Shown here piece by piece: positions 8,867 to 17,658 of a stretch of 64,000 nt of DNA. Position 1 is the first letter of the stretch. Every line of letters starts with the position of its first letter. Under the pieces are notes generated by a model. It did no database searches and had not been told where the DNA came from. It worked only from the letters and a program-made list of their open reading frames with translations. The translations under genes were made by a program, and so were the position numbers. Origin of the DNA: Pseudobacteroides cellulosolvens ATCC 35603 = DSM 2933 (GTDB taxonomy: Bacteria > Bacillota > Clostridia > Acetivibrionales > DSM-2933); assembly GCF_001262605.1 (NCBI RefSeq), contig NZ_LGTC01000001.1:3609001-3673000 (forward strand), given 5' to 3'.

Positions 8867-10171
8867 TTAATATATACCCTTAAGTTTTGCCATTCTTTTT
8901 ACAAACTCTTGCGGACTTAGTCTCCTGTCAAACAATTCCGCCACAAGATCTTTATGTGTTTCCGCATCCGCAGCCGGCAGGATAGTATCCCACCAACTAA
9001 TGAAGCTTGTCCCGCTTTCCATGATCTGAGTTGTTTGTTTTATAAGCGGAGATACCTGTGCTTTGACTGAATCATCCATTTTCCAGCATGACAATCCTGC
9101 TCCGCTTGAGTTGCCTTCTTTTGCTGATTTCTCACAAATATATTTAAGTACATTTACTGCCTCCTGCTTGTATTTAGTGTTAACGTTGATAAAATAACCA
9201 TCTGTAACACCACCATAAATTTCTGTCTGAGCTCCTTTGCCATTTCGTATTGTTGGAAATGGGATTGCAATTACCTTCCCTTTTACCTTTGAATCAGGAT
9301 CCTCAATATTAGCTCCAACCCAGTTTCCCTGGTACATCATTGCAGCATTGCCCTGGGTAAATTCGTTTACCATATCATTAAAACTGGTATTAAGTGCATC
9401 ATCATTAAATGCTTTATTTTCCACCAGTTGTAATAATTTGTCTGCAGCTTCCTTGTAATCCTGTTCGTTAAACAATGACGGAACAGCTAGTGCATTCCTG
9501 CACGCCGTACTTCCAGCCTGACGCATAGCCAGAATATCGTACCAATACATACCCGGCCATCGATCCTTTTCACCCACAACAATTGGAACAATTCCTTTGG
9601 ACCGCAGTCTTTTCACTGCCTCCAGTAATTCATCATAGGATTCAGGAATTTTAGCTCCAGCTTTCTCAAATAATTCTATATTGCAATATAAGCTGGCAAT
9701 AAATCTATATGCGGGCAAACTGTATATCTTTTCGTTATTCTTGCAGGAATCTATTACCCCCGGAAATAATTTATCCAAGGTTTCATTATCAAGATATGAA
9801 TCAAGAGGAAGAATATTTCCTTCGTCTATAAAAGGTCCCACAAAACTTCCACTCCACATGTAAAACAAATCAGGAGCATCACCAGCAGCTAATGCTGTCT
9901 TGATTTTTGACTTATACTGTTCTCCATTCCAACTGAACTCTTTTACCTGAACTTCCGGATTCTTCTCATTCCACTCCCGAATTGCATTTTTCAGGGGATT
10001 AGAAACCAAGTCAGTCCTATCTACCCATTGATTCCAGATTGTCAACGTGCAAGGCTCATTCTTCTCCTTATTTTCTTGTATTGAATCTTTTAGTACACTT
10101 ATTTTACATGAAGTTAGACTGAGCACCATAATTATTAAATTTAAAGTTAATAATATCCTCATCTTGGACAT
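8867..10171 (-). CDS. Sugar-binding lipoprotein (family 1)
   Basis: A 434-residue ABC-type solute-binding lipoprotein with lipobox LTSC. The mature part shows the family 1 pattern (LTIWNQWVD, GDAPDLFYMWSG, a late AAMMYQGNW). It follows the YesM/YesN-type kinase and regulator, with a 45-bp motif at 10269-10318 in between that also lies upstream of the lplB operon and sigI. No permease is adjacent, so it may deliver sugar to the LplB/LplC permeases at 20.8-22.8 kb or act as the ligand-presenting arm of the two-component system. Ligand unknown, probably xylo- or arabinoxylo-oligosaccharides. Confidence 0.87.
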   Translation of the reverse strand: MSKMRILLTLNLIIMVLSLTSCKISVLKDSIQENKEKNEPCTLTIWNQWVDRTDLVSNPLKNAIREWNEKNPEVQVKEFSWNGEQYKSKIKTALAAGDAPDLFYMWSGSFVGPFIDEGNILPLDSYLDNETLDKLFPGVIDSCKNNEKIYSLPAYRFIASLYCNIELFEKAGAKIPESYDELLEAVKRLRSKGIVPIVVGEKDRWPGMYWYDILAMRQAGSTACRNALAVPSLFNEQDYKEAADKLLQLVENKAFNDDALNTSFNDMVNEFTQGNAAMMYQGNWVGANIEDPDSKVKGKVIAIPFPTIRNGKGAQTEIYGGVTDGYFINVNTKYKQEAVNVLKYICEKSAKEGNSSGAGLSCWKMDDSVKAQVSPLIKQTTQIMESGTSFISWWDTILPAADAETHKDLVAELFDRRLSPQEFVKRMAKLKGIY

Positions 10172-10268
10172 GCTTATTACTATGATCTCCTTTAGGTATT
10201 ATCAAATAATTACTGGTCAATGGGACACTTTCCATCACATCTTAATTATATTAGTTACAAATATATAA

Positions 10269-10318
10269 CTTACTAAATATTTTGCTTAAATTATCTAAAA
10301 TATTGTCTATTTTTATAC
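10269..10318 (-). promoter_or_regulatory. 45-bp operator-like motif, copy A
   Basis: On the - strand it carries AATATTTTAGAT, TTTAAGCAAAAT and TTTAGTAAG in fixed order and spacing, about 100 bases before the sugar-binding lipoprotein. Near-identical copies lie at 23061-23111 and 26331-26380. It is probably the binding site of a shared regulator; the adjacent YesN-type regulator is a candidate. Apart from this motif, the 361-base gap (10172-10532) holds nothing I can support. Confidence 0.5.
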
Positions 10319-10532
10319 ACTCTTTGATCACAAAACTGTTTAATTCGCTATATAAGGCATTATTTATATATATAAAAAGCGATAAATTTTTACACTTGTC
10401 CGACTTAAATTCCACTAAACAGTTCGTTATTTGCTATTATGAGCATTGGTTGGATTTCAAAGATATAGACTATCATAAGATAGAAGAATTTTATCTCTGA
10501 GTAGAAAAATATTGAACTATATAAGTATGTTT

Positions 10533-12140
10533 TTACTCTACTTTTTTACGAAACTCATTAACTGAAAGTCCGGTGAACTTCTTAAAGATAGTGCTGAAAT
10601 AATTAGGATCATTGATGCCTACCATTTCACCAATCTGATATACTTTCAAATTTGTTTCCTTTAATATCTTCTTGGCATATTCCATTCTTTGTCTTGTTAT
10701 ATATTCAACAACAGTCTGCTTTGTTTCCTGCTTGAACAATCGGCACAAATGGCTGGGACTGACATAGAATTCCTTGGCAATGGTTGAAAGCGAAAGATTG
10801 GAATCGTGCATATTCTGCTCTATATATTCCTGTATCTGCACAATTAATATGTTTGCTTTCCTTTCATTGAAGGAATGTATTTTGTTGATAACCTTCTCTA
10901 ACAGGCTTTTTAAGTAGTCTTTCATTTCAAGCAAATTGTCCATTCTGAACACATCTTCATATGGCTTAGTATTTTTCCCCCACAAACTTGATGTGTCAAT
11001 CTTAAATTCAAGTAGAACACGCATGCAGGTTGATATTATATCGAAGGCTTCAAGCCTTAAATTTTCAATGGTAATAGACAGATTAAAACAACTTTCGGAA
11101 AAGAGTTCATCTATAAGCTCTATTGCTTTATACTTCATCCCGGTTTTAATGAAAAAGTCCAGCTTTTCCCCTTTGTTAGGAATACCTCTCCATGATTGAT
11201 CACTGTTGTACGTAATATCATTGTAATTAACAACCTGATTTTTTCCAATTACTACTTTATAATTTAATGCATCACAAGCTTCCCGATAAGTAACTTTTAT
11301 ATTTTTGAGCCCGTGAATCTTGTTCCCGATGCCTATGGAAACAAAGCACTTACATCTGTTAATAAGCAACGCTTTGATGGTTTCACAACAATCTGTAAGG
11401 TCCAATGACTCATTATTGCTTAATATGACTATTTTTCTGCTGTTATCAAAAAACACATGGACGAATAGATCCTCCTTTAGTACTTGCCTGATTAAATCGG
11501 AACATTTCATGGCAAGAAGTATAAGTTCTTCTTCTCTATCATGCGGTCCTCCGACAGAATCGCTCACCTCTACTACAGCAGTCTGAAAAACATCAGATTG
11601 CTCGTTCATAATTATTTTAAAGTAAGCCATCTTATCCACAATCTCATGTTGATCCAATTCACCAAGCAGAATTTCATTTAAAAATTTCTCCTGCATATAA
11701 GGCAGACTCTCATCCAATCTCTGTTTCAATTTCTCATATTCCTTGATATGAGTTCTCTCCATCTCAATTTTACTTTTTAATTCCAATGCAACTTTCCTGA
11801 TCTCTTCAGGGTTAACCGGCTTAAGTAAAAAATCAGAGATGCCGAGTTTTATGCTTCGCTTTACATAATCAAACTCATCATGTCCTGTAATGATTACAAT
11901 CTTTATATGTGGAAACTTTTCAACAACAGCTTTGCTAAATTCAATACCATCCATAAACGGCATGCAAATATCCGTAAAAATGATGTCTGGAATAATTTGA
12001 TCTATTAAATCTAGAGCTTCCCTGGCACTGGATGCTTCTCCTGCAATTTCCATACCAAGTTCTTCCCAACATACACGCCTTTTCAAGTAATTCCTTATCA
12101 AAAACTCATCATCCACAATAACAACTTTAAGACTAGACAT
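10533..12140 (-). CDS. YesN-type response regulator with AraC DNA-binding domain
   Basis: About 535 residues from MSSLKVVIVDD. This start is preferred because GGAGAGG precedes it; the frame is open for eight more codons. Receiver domain about 1-120 with phospho-acceptor Asp57 (IIFTDICMPF) and Lys in LLKPVNPEE. A long middle region, then a C-terminal AraC-type double helix-turn-helix (about 430-535: LSTIAKEFYVSPSHLCRLFK, GINDPNYFSTIFKKFTG). It overlaps the kinase C-terminal half by 8 bases. Systems of this type control polysaccharide uptake genes in Firmicutes, and XydS/XydR in Ruminiclostridium cellulolyticum controls a xylan-degradation cluster. A similar role here is inferred from position. 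Confidence 0.92.
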   Translation of the reverse strand: MSSLKVVIVDDEFLIRNYLKRRVCWEELGMEIAGEASSAREALDLIDQIIPDIIFTDICMPFMDGIEFSKAVVEKFPHIKIVIITGHDEFDYVKRSIKLGISDFLLKPVNPEEIRKVALELKSKIEMERTHIKEYEKLKQRLDESLPYMQEKFLNEILLGELDQHEIVDKMAYFKIIMNEQSDVFQTAVVEVSDSVGGPHDREEELILLAMKCSDLIRQVLKEDLFVHVFFDNSRKIVILSNNESLDLTDCCETIKALLINRCKCFVSIGIGNKIHGLKNIKVTYREACDALNYKVVIGKNQVVNYNDITYNSDQSWRGIPNKGEKLDFFIKTGMKYKAIELIDELFSESCFNLSITIENLRLEAFDIISTCMRVLLEFKIDTSSLWGKNTKPYEDVFRMDNLLEMKDYLKSLLEKVINKIHSFNERKANILIVQIQEYIEQNMHDSNLSLSTIAKEFYVSPSHLCRLFKQETKQTVVEYITRQRMEYAKKILKETNLKVYQIGEMVGINDPNYFSTIFKKFTGLSVNEFRKKVE

Positions 12141-12831
12141 ATTTTCCCTCTCCATTTTCACCATTGACCGGAATCAAAATCGTAATCTTTGTTCCTAAGC
12201 CAATAACACTTTCTATACGGAAGCAATCATCCGATGCGTAAAATATTCTCAAGCGTTCGATTGTTCCCCTCAGACCGAAACCTGAAACTCCTGTATCACT
12301 ACTATCATCCAGAATCCGACGAATACATTCTTCTGACATACCCACACCGTCATCTTCCACTTTAATTCGAATAAAGTCCTGTAAATACTCGGTCTCAACA
12401 GATATAATCCCATGTTCTCCCTTAACCCTGATACCGTGATAAAGAGCATTCTCCACCAAAGGCTGCAATACAAGCTTAAGAATTTTAAAACTGCCGGCCC
12501 GTTCATCCAATTTATATTGTACCGAAAACAAATCTGCATACCTTATTTGCTGTATATTCAGATAGTTTTTTACGATATCAATTTCTTCATTAATTGTGAT
12601 TACCTCTTTTCCTTTACTAAGGCTCAGCCTGTAGTAACTCCCCAAAGCGTCAACAACATCGCATGCTGCTTCTGTTTCTTCCATTAATATCAAAGAATTG
12701 ATTGATTCTAATGTATTATAAAGAAAATGCGGTTTTATCTGTGCTTGAAGTACGTTTAACTCTGCCTTTCTTTTAATCCTTTGCTCAGTTATTACACGGT
12801 CAATCAACTGCTGTATTTCATAAATCATCAT
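12133..12831 (-). CDS. YesM-type histidine kinase, C-terminal half (split by a frameshift)
   Basis: 232 residues carrying the His_kinase domain (phospho-acceptor His in QIKPHFLYNTLESI) and HATPase_c (LQPLVENALYHG, DDGVGM, GFGLRG). This is the catalytic half of a YesM-type sensor kinase. The membrane sensor half is the next frame (12828-13883). Restoring one A in the A-run at 12845-12846 (- strand reading) joins HAMP to linker as GQLKDGYNMMIYEI, the normal family sequence. So this is either one gene with a sequencing error or a recently broken one. Confidence 0.88.
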   Translation of the reverse strand: MMIYEIQQLIDRVITEQRIKRKAELNVLQAQIKPHFLYNTLESINSLILMEETEAACDVVDALGSYYRLSLSKGKEVITINEEIDIVKNYLNIQQIRYADLFSVQYKLDERAGSFKILKLVLQPLVENALYHGIRVKGEHGIISVETEYLQDFIRIKVEDDGVGMSEECIRRILDDSSDTGVSGFGLRGTIERLRIFYASDDCFRIESVIGLGTKITILIPVNGENGEGKYV

Positions 12832-13883
12832 GTTGTATCCATCCTTAGCTGACCGATCTCATTGCTTCCGACACGGATATCCACTTCCTTAAATTCACCC
12901 TTCTGTACACCTTTCATGGATTTTAAAAGTTTTTTTATCGGAATGGTAATTATTCTTGATGTAAGAATCGTTCCAATAAACATAAGGAGACTGTTGATCA
13001 GTATAATAGCAAAACCGATCAAACCCGGTACAGCTGTTTCATTGGACAATTCCTTAGCAGGCATCAAACTTACAATCTTCCAATTAGACCTATTATCAAC
13101 CAGATACGAAACCAGATATTCAATATCCTTGATACGCTTAGTCATATAACCATGATCTTTATATATAAATGATTCCATCAAATTTTTAATTTCGCTGTTG
13201 TCCAACACATTTAATTTGACAATACTTTCATTATTTTCATCAAGGATTGTAACCCCTGTAGTATAGTTATTGATAATACTTGCATAAGAATCCTTAAATG
13301 CATTTTCCGATATATTGATAACCAAAACTCCAAGTGTCCTGGTTGAATTAATGTCCCGTATTAAACGGATCATGGATACAAAATTATCTTTTGGAATATT
13401 CCCAAAAGCATTTCCTCCATTTAGCCTTAAAATGTAAGCACCTTTCTTGCGTACAACCAGATCATACCACTCTGCATTCGTAATATTAGACGGCATAAAC
13501 TGAAGATCATCCTGGTTATTTATAGAATATTCATTTCCGCTATTATCGAAGATATAAACCGAGGAGATAAAAGATATTTCCTGAGTCAGTTTGTTGAGGT
13601 ATGTACCCAATCTTCCCTGCACACGCAAATCAGAGTATATGTTTCCATTCCTTAGTAGCAATTGTAAATCATCATTAGACAGGATCATTTTGGAATAATT
13701 GTCTATATTGCTAATCATCAGGTCCAAGCTGGTCTTAACGGAATACAGAGTCTGAACAGACAAGTCACTGACCTTTTTTAATGCAGTGTTTGAGTATATC
13801 TTTTGATACAGAGCATTGCTAAGTAAAATTGAGAAAATCAAAATAACACAATAAAATAATGTAAAACGTACACTGATCCTCAT
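12828..13883 (-). CDS. YesM-type histidine kinase, N-terminal sensor half (split by a frameshift)
   Basis: 351 residues: a membrane segment (FTLFYCVILIFSILLS), an extracytoplasmic sensor of about 260 residues resembling a dCACHE fold, a second segment (LIGFAIILINSLLMFIGTIL) and a HAMP domain (RIITIPIKKLLKSM to SNEIGQL), after which the frame is lost. The frame stays open upstream of the assigned ATG (reading RGRLYKRIC and YGKLSD before MRISVRF). YesM kinases usually have such a cytoplasmic lead, so the true start is uncertain. A conserved leader element lies at 13994-14056. Confidence 0.85.
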   Translation of the reverse strand: MRISVRFTLFYCVILIFSILLSNALYQKIYSNTALKKVSDLSVQTLYSVKTSLDLMISNIDNYSKMILSNDDLQLLLRNGNIYSDLRVQGRLGTYLNKLTQEISFISSVYIFDNSGNEYSINNQDDLQFMPSNITNAEWYDLVVRKKGAYILRLNGGNAFGNIPKDNFVSMIRLIRDINSTRTLGVLVINISENAFKDSYASIINNYTTGVTILDENNESIVKLNVLDNSEIKNLMESFIYKDHGYMTKRIKDIEYLVSYLVDNRSNWKIVSLMPAKELSNETAVPGLIGFAIILINSLLMFIGTILTSRIITIPIKKLLKSMKGVQKGEFKEVDIRVGSNEIGQLRMDTT

Positions 13884-13993
13884 GTCGGAAAGTTTGCCAT
13901 AAATAGTGCTTTTGAAATCGCAAATTCTTTTATATAATCTTCCCCTATATACATAATCACCCCATGAAATTATATAATACCTTATATTCGTCT

Positions 13994-14056
13994 AATCTTG
14001 ATCGTAGTCGTGAAAAATTAACATGTAGAATACACTATAATTTCCTGGACATTAAT
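13994..14056 (-). promoter_or_regulatory. Conserved leader element, copy 1 (before the YesM/YesN operon)
   Basis: On the - strand it reads GGAAATTATAGTGTATTC, then AATTTTTCACGA, then ACGATCAAGATT. It aligns base for base with elements at 41500-41590 and 49434-49520. The first part can fold as a hairpin (GAAATT with AATTTT). It lies about 110 bases before the kinase. Confidence 0.5.
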
Positions 14057-14143
14057 CAATAAAATTAATCGCTTTAGAAGTTCTTATATAATTAATTATA
14101 CCATGTGAAAGTAAGAAATGGAAACCTATATAGTCGCTTAAAA

Positions 14144-14428
14144 TTATTTCGCAGGATTCCATCTCTTATGTTTTGAAAGTGGGCAGCCCAAATCTCTTAG
14201 CTTTGCCCTGATTTCTACAAAGCATCCACATTGCATGCAGGTAGTACCAAGCTCCAGGTATTTACATTCTCTACATTGCAATAATCTGTGCTCATAGACC
14301 TCATCACTTACAAATTTAATATTTTTGTTCTTTGAAAGCTTGTCAATTGCATCATTAATCTCATCTTTAAGAACATGCCTTTTCGTCTTCACACTTTCCA
14401 AACAACTTTTACATTTTGATTCAAACAT
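14144..14428 (-). CDS. Small cysteine-rich protein (DUF6171-like)
   Basis: 94 residues with four CxxC pairs: CKSC at the N-terminus, CREC, CMQC overlapping CGC, and a final CPLSKHKRW. The metal-ligand spacing (CRECKYLE, GTTCMQCGCF) suggests a zinc-binding protein. I recognise the pattern of the DUF6171 family, whose function is unknown. It is the last gene of the GH51/GH43/Lpl operon, 24 bases after GH51. Small zinc-finger proteins can be regulators or chaperones, but nothing here decides that. Confidence 0.7.
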   Translation of the reverse strand: MFESKCKSCLESVKTKRHVLKDEINDAIDKLSKNKNIKFVSDEVYEHRLLQCRECKYLELGTTCMQCGCFVEIRAKLRDLGCPLSKHKRWNPAK

Positions 14429-14452
14429 AATTCATCCCCACATACCCTTAAG

Positions 14453-15934
14453 TTATTCAATTTCTAATACAACTACAGACTTTGATGGTATTTTACATAC
14501 AGCATGGTTATTTTTCAATTGTGCATTAACAAGCACATCAATTTTCACCTTATTGCTATCATCGAAGGTGTTCATATCGTTAATTGCTCCTGCTGTCAGA
14601 ACATTTCCAGAGATACTATTTACCGTTTTTCCTCTTATATCAATGTCAATTTCTGTATCTTCCATTGGATTGAGATTGCAAATTGAAACATGAATTTTCT
14701 CTTCTATGTCCATGGAAGATGATACGCTAATCCCATGAATTTTTTCCCCATTATATAGATATTCTATATTTTCAAAGTCAACGGATAAAAGTTGTGCATC
14801 CTGGTGCACCTTAAACATGTCATAGATATGATATGTAGGTGTTAGAAGCATCCTATCACCTTCGGTAAGAATTATTGCCTGAAGAACATTGACCATCTGG
14901 GCTATGTTTGACATTTGAACTCTGTCGCAGTGGTTATTGAAAATATTCAGGTTAATACCTGCTATCAAAGCATCCCTCAATGTGTTTTGCTGATAAAGAA
15001 AACCTGGGTTTGTGCCTGGCTCTACATCATACCACGCCCCCCATTCATCCACAATCAAGCCGACCTTCTTTTCAGGGTCATATTTATCCATGATGGTACT
15101 GTGCCTTTTGACCAGTTCTTCCATATACAGCGTTTGTTTTAGTGTTTTGAACCATTCCCCTTCATCAAATTCCGTAGCCGAGCCCTTCTGGCCTGTCCAG
15201 GAACCACTTGGTAAAGTATAGTAATGTAAACTTATCCCATGCAATAAATGCCCGGCTTCCTTCATCAGCACTTCCGTCCAGCTATAGTTATCACCATTTG
15301 GACCACATGCAATCTTATAGATAGTGTTATCACCAAAGTTTCTCACATAGGTTGAGAATCTTTTGTATAGGTCTGCATAATATTCCGGTCGCATATTCCC
15401 GCCACAGCCCCAGTTTTCATTTCCAATACCGAAATATTTCAGCTTCCAGGGTTCCTCCTTACCATTTGCCCGTCTTAAATCAGCCATTGGCGATTTGCCG
15501 TCAAAAGTGATATATTCGACCCACTGCTGCATTTCCTGAACCGTACCGCTTCCTAAATTACCGCATATGTAAGGCTCTGTACCGATGATTTCGCAAAACT
15601 CCAAAAATTCACCTGTACCAAAATGATTATTTTCAACCACACCACCCCAGTGAGTGTTAATCATACAGGGTCTCTTCTCTTTTGGACCGATTCCATCCAT
15701 CCAATGATATTCGTCGGCAAAACAACCTCCCGGCCATCTTAAAACAGGTACTTTTAGTTTTTTCAATGCTTCAACAACATCGGTGCGATACCCTTTTACG
15801 TTTGGAATCTCAGAATCTTCTCCAACCCAAATACCTTCGTATATACATCTTCCAAGATGTTCCGAGAAGTGACCGTATATATTTTTGTTTATTTTTCCCT
15901 TTTTAATGTCCGCATTTATTACCATCTCCAGCAT
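14453..15934 (-). CDS. Intracellular alpha-L-arabinofuranosidase (GH51)
   Basis: 493 residues without a signal peptide. It releases terminal arabinofuranose from imported arabinoxylo-oligosaccharides. The (beta/alpha)8 catalytic domain carries acid/base Glu173 (GIGNENWGCGG) and nucleophile Glu297 (LIVDEWGAWYDVEPG). The substrate motif RWPGGCFADEYHW is diagnostic of GH51. A C-terminal beta-sandwich (about 390-493) completes the usual family length. AAGGAGG precedes the ATG. It shares an operon with the Lpl-type importer and a cytoplasmic GH43, so arabinose is probably removed inside the cell and passed to the araA/B/D pathway. Confidence 0.96.
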   Translation of the reverse strand: MLEMVINADIKKGKINKNIYGHFSEHLGRCIYEGIWVGEDSEIPNVKGYRTDVVEALKKLKVPVLRWPGGCFADEYHWMDGIGPKEKRPCMINTHWGGVVENNHFGTGEFLEFCEIIGTEPYICGNLGSGTVQEMQQWVEYITFDGKSPMADLRRANGKEEPWKLKYFGIGNENWGCGGNMRPEYYADLYKRFSTYVRNFGDNTIYKIACGPNGDNYSWTEVLMKEAGHLLHGISLHYYTLPSGSWTGQKGSATEFDEGEWFKTLKQTLYMEELVKRHSTIMDKYDPEKKVGLIVDEWGAWYDVEPGTNPGFLYQQNTLRDALIAGINLNIFNNHCDRVQMSNIAQMVNVLQAIILTEGDRMLLTPTYHIYDMFKVHQDAQLLSVDFENIEYLYNGEKIHGISVSSSMDIEEKIHVSICNLNPMEDTEIDIDIRGKTVNSISGNVLTAGAINDMNTFDDSNKVKIDVLVNAQLKNNHAVCKIPSKSVVVLEIE

Positions 15935-15996
15935 TTGTAAGTCCTCCTTATGCTTATTAATACCAATTTAATAGTGCAGTTTGTTGTAATTGAGAG

Positions 15997-16416
15997 TTAT
16001 ATTGCTCTATAAATCTTTATATCCAATCCATTCTCTGTCTCTATTCCTTCTCCAATTAATAAATCTTTGATTAAGCACTCCAATACTTTACTATTTGTAA
16101 TAATTTTAGGGCAGGTTCTAAACAGCACGTTATTCCGTTTTTCATAGATGTTGCCGTTATTCTCGATATAAATTTTACAGGGTTCTCCTGTATAATCCTT
16201 TCCCTCAAGCATATACCTTGCAGATAAAGTATTCCTGTTGCCATCCTTCCCTATGATTTGGGTATCTACTCCTCCTGAGAGCACATTGCCTTCAAAATAC
16301 TTTCCTGTTACCTCCCCCGTAAATGGAATCATTACAACAGTATCTCCATAATCGTTGTTTAGTTTAATGGCATTCTCCGGTTTTACATGTACAGTGAATA
16401 CTTCTTCAAATTTCAA
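15997..16416 (-). CDS. DUF3237-family protein
   Basis: 139 residues without signal peptide or membrane segment. The pattern FEEVFTVHV, FTGEVTGKYF, GGVDTQII and ARYMLEGKDYTGEPCKIYIEN matches DUF3237, a small beta-barrel family of unknown function often found near sugar-acid or oligosaccharide metabolism genes. It sits between GH51 and the serine hydrolase in the cytoplasmic operon, 31 bases downstream of the hydrolase. A role in arabinoxylo-oligosaccharide metabolism is guilt by association only. Confidence 0.75.
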   Translation of the reverse strand: MKFEEVFTVHVKPENAIKLNNDYGDTVVMIPFTGEVTGKYFEGNVLSGGVDTQIIGKDGNRNTLSARYMLEGKDYTGEPCKIYIENNGNIYEKRNNVLFRTCPKIITNSKVLECLIKDLLIGEGIETENGLDIKIYRAI

Positions 16417-16447
16417 AAAATCCTCCCCTTATATTAATTTGAATTTA

Positions 16448-17611
16448 TTATACCAAACCGCCGTTAGCAACAGCTCTTACACGAAGATGATGATACTCTT
16501 CCATATTGGGCTCCATCTGGTGCATATAAACCACTGAAAAACCTTCCTGCGGATCAATGGATACATATGTGCCAAGCATTCCAGTCCATCCGAACTCTCC
16601 CACAGATCCGTTAGAATGCCCTTGTGCTGTACTCATCAAGGTCCTTACACCCAAACCGTATCCGTATCCAGCCAGATATGAACCTGAAAAGTCCTTTAAC
16701 TGTTCTTCATTTAAATGATTTGTCCTCATCAGGTCTATGGTCTTTCTGCCTATTATTCTTTTTCCGTTATAGCTTCCGTCATTAGCCAGCATCTGTGAAA
16801 ATTTAAGATAATCGTTGACAGTGGAAAATAGGCCTGCACCTCCAGGTTCATACACTGCATCAGGCTGATGGAATTCATCCAGAAAACCGGAAACCTTTAT
16901 CATCCTTCCGTTTTCATCCTTCCTGTAGTTGGAAGCTATCCTCGATTCCATTCCTTCACGGTAACGGTAACCGGTATTCTCCATGCCTAGAGGACCGAAT
17001 ATTTCATCCTGTAGAAATTGTCCTACGGTCTTGCCTGAAATCATCTGTATCAAGCCAGCTATAATATCATGTCCATAACCATACTGCCAGCGGGTACCTG
17101 GATGGAACTCAACAGGAACGCTGCCCATAGCCTTAATCTCAGTCACAATATCATATTTCCCATACTTTTTCTGTAATTCATCTTTTACTTTTGCCATTCC
17201 TTTTGCTGTGGGTGAATCTCCAAAGGGAAACCCCAAACCTATTGACATAGTGAATGCATGCTTAATAAGCATTGGACTTTCTGATTTTATTGTATGGACT
17301 TTGCCATTAGGCTCCGTAACAAAAACTTGTGTATTCCTGTATTCAGGAAAATACTCATAAATGGGTTCGTTTAACAGGAATTTTCCCCTTTCAAACAACA
17401 TAAGGGCTGCTGTGCAAATAACCACCTTCGTCATAGAAAACAGACGATATAAGGTGTCTTCGGTGATAGGCTTTTTCTCCTCCAAATCAGCATAACCGAA
17501 ATAACCCTGATATAAGGTTTTCCCATCTTTGGCTACAGCACATCCACATCCTGCCGGACCATTTTTCACAAATTGTTTCAATAATGCAGACAGATCATCA
17601 AACCTAGCCAT
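16448..17611 (-). CDS. Serine hydrolase of the class C beta-lactamase/esterase family
   Basis: 387 residues without a signal peptide. The nucleophile motif SxxK is Ser59-Met-Thr-Lys62 (LFSMTKVV). The Tyr motif is probably YGYGHD. The domain covers nearly the whole protein, which fits the family PF00144 of esterases, D-peptidases and beta-lactamases. A cytoplasmic location among GH43 and GH51 enzymes suggests an esterase removing acetyl groups from imported xylo-oligosaccharides rather than a cell-wall or antibiotic function. That is inference. Confidence 0.88.
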   Translation of the reverse strand: MARFDDLSALLKQFVKNGPAGCGCAVAKDGKTLYQGYFGYADLEEKKPITEDTLYRLFSMTKVVICTAALMLFERGKFLLNEPIYEYFPEYRNTQVFVTEPNGKVHTIKSESPMLIKHAFTMSIGLGFPFGDSPTAKGMAKVKDELQKKYGKYDIVTEIKAMGSVPVEFHPGTRWQYGYGHDIIAGLIQMISGKTVGQFLQDEIFGPLGMENTGYRYREGMESRIASNYRKDENGRMIKVSGFLDEFHQPDAVYEPGGAGLFSTVNDYLKFSQMLANDGSYNGKRIIGRKTIDLMRTNHLNEEQLKDFSGSYLAGYGYGLGVRTLMSTAQGHSNGSVGEFGWTGMLGTYVSIDPQEGFSVVYMHQMEPNMEEYHHLRVRAVANGGLV

Positions 17612-17658
17612 ATTACTTATCTCCTTTGCTATGCATCCCTTTTTCCTTTAATCATACC

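Noticed and set aside
10282..10500. Open 72-codon + strand frame between the YesN regulator and the sugar-binding gene
   Set aside because: No ribosome site, AT-driven composition, and it overlaps the 45-bp operator-like motif. Treated as intergenic.
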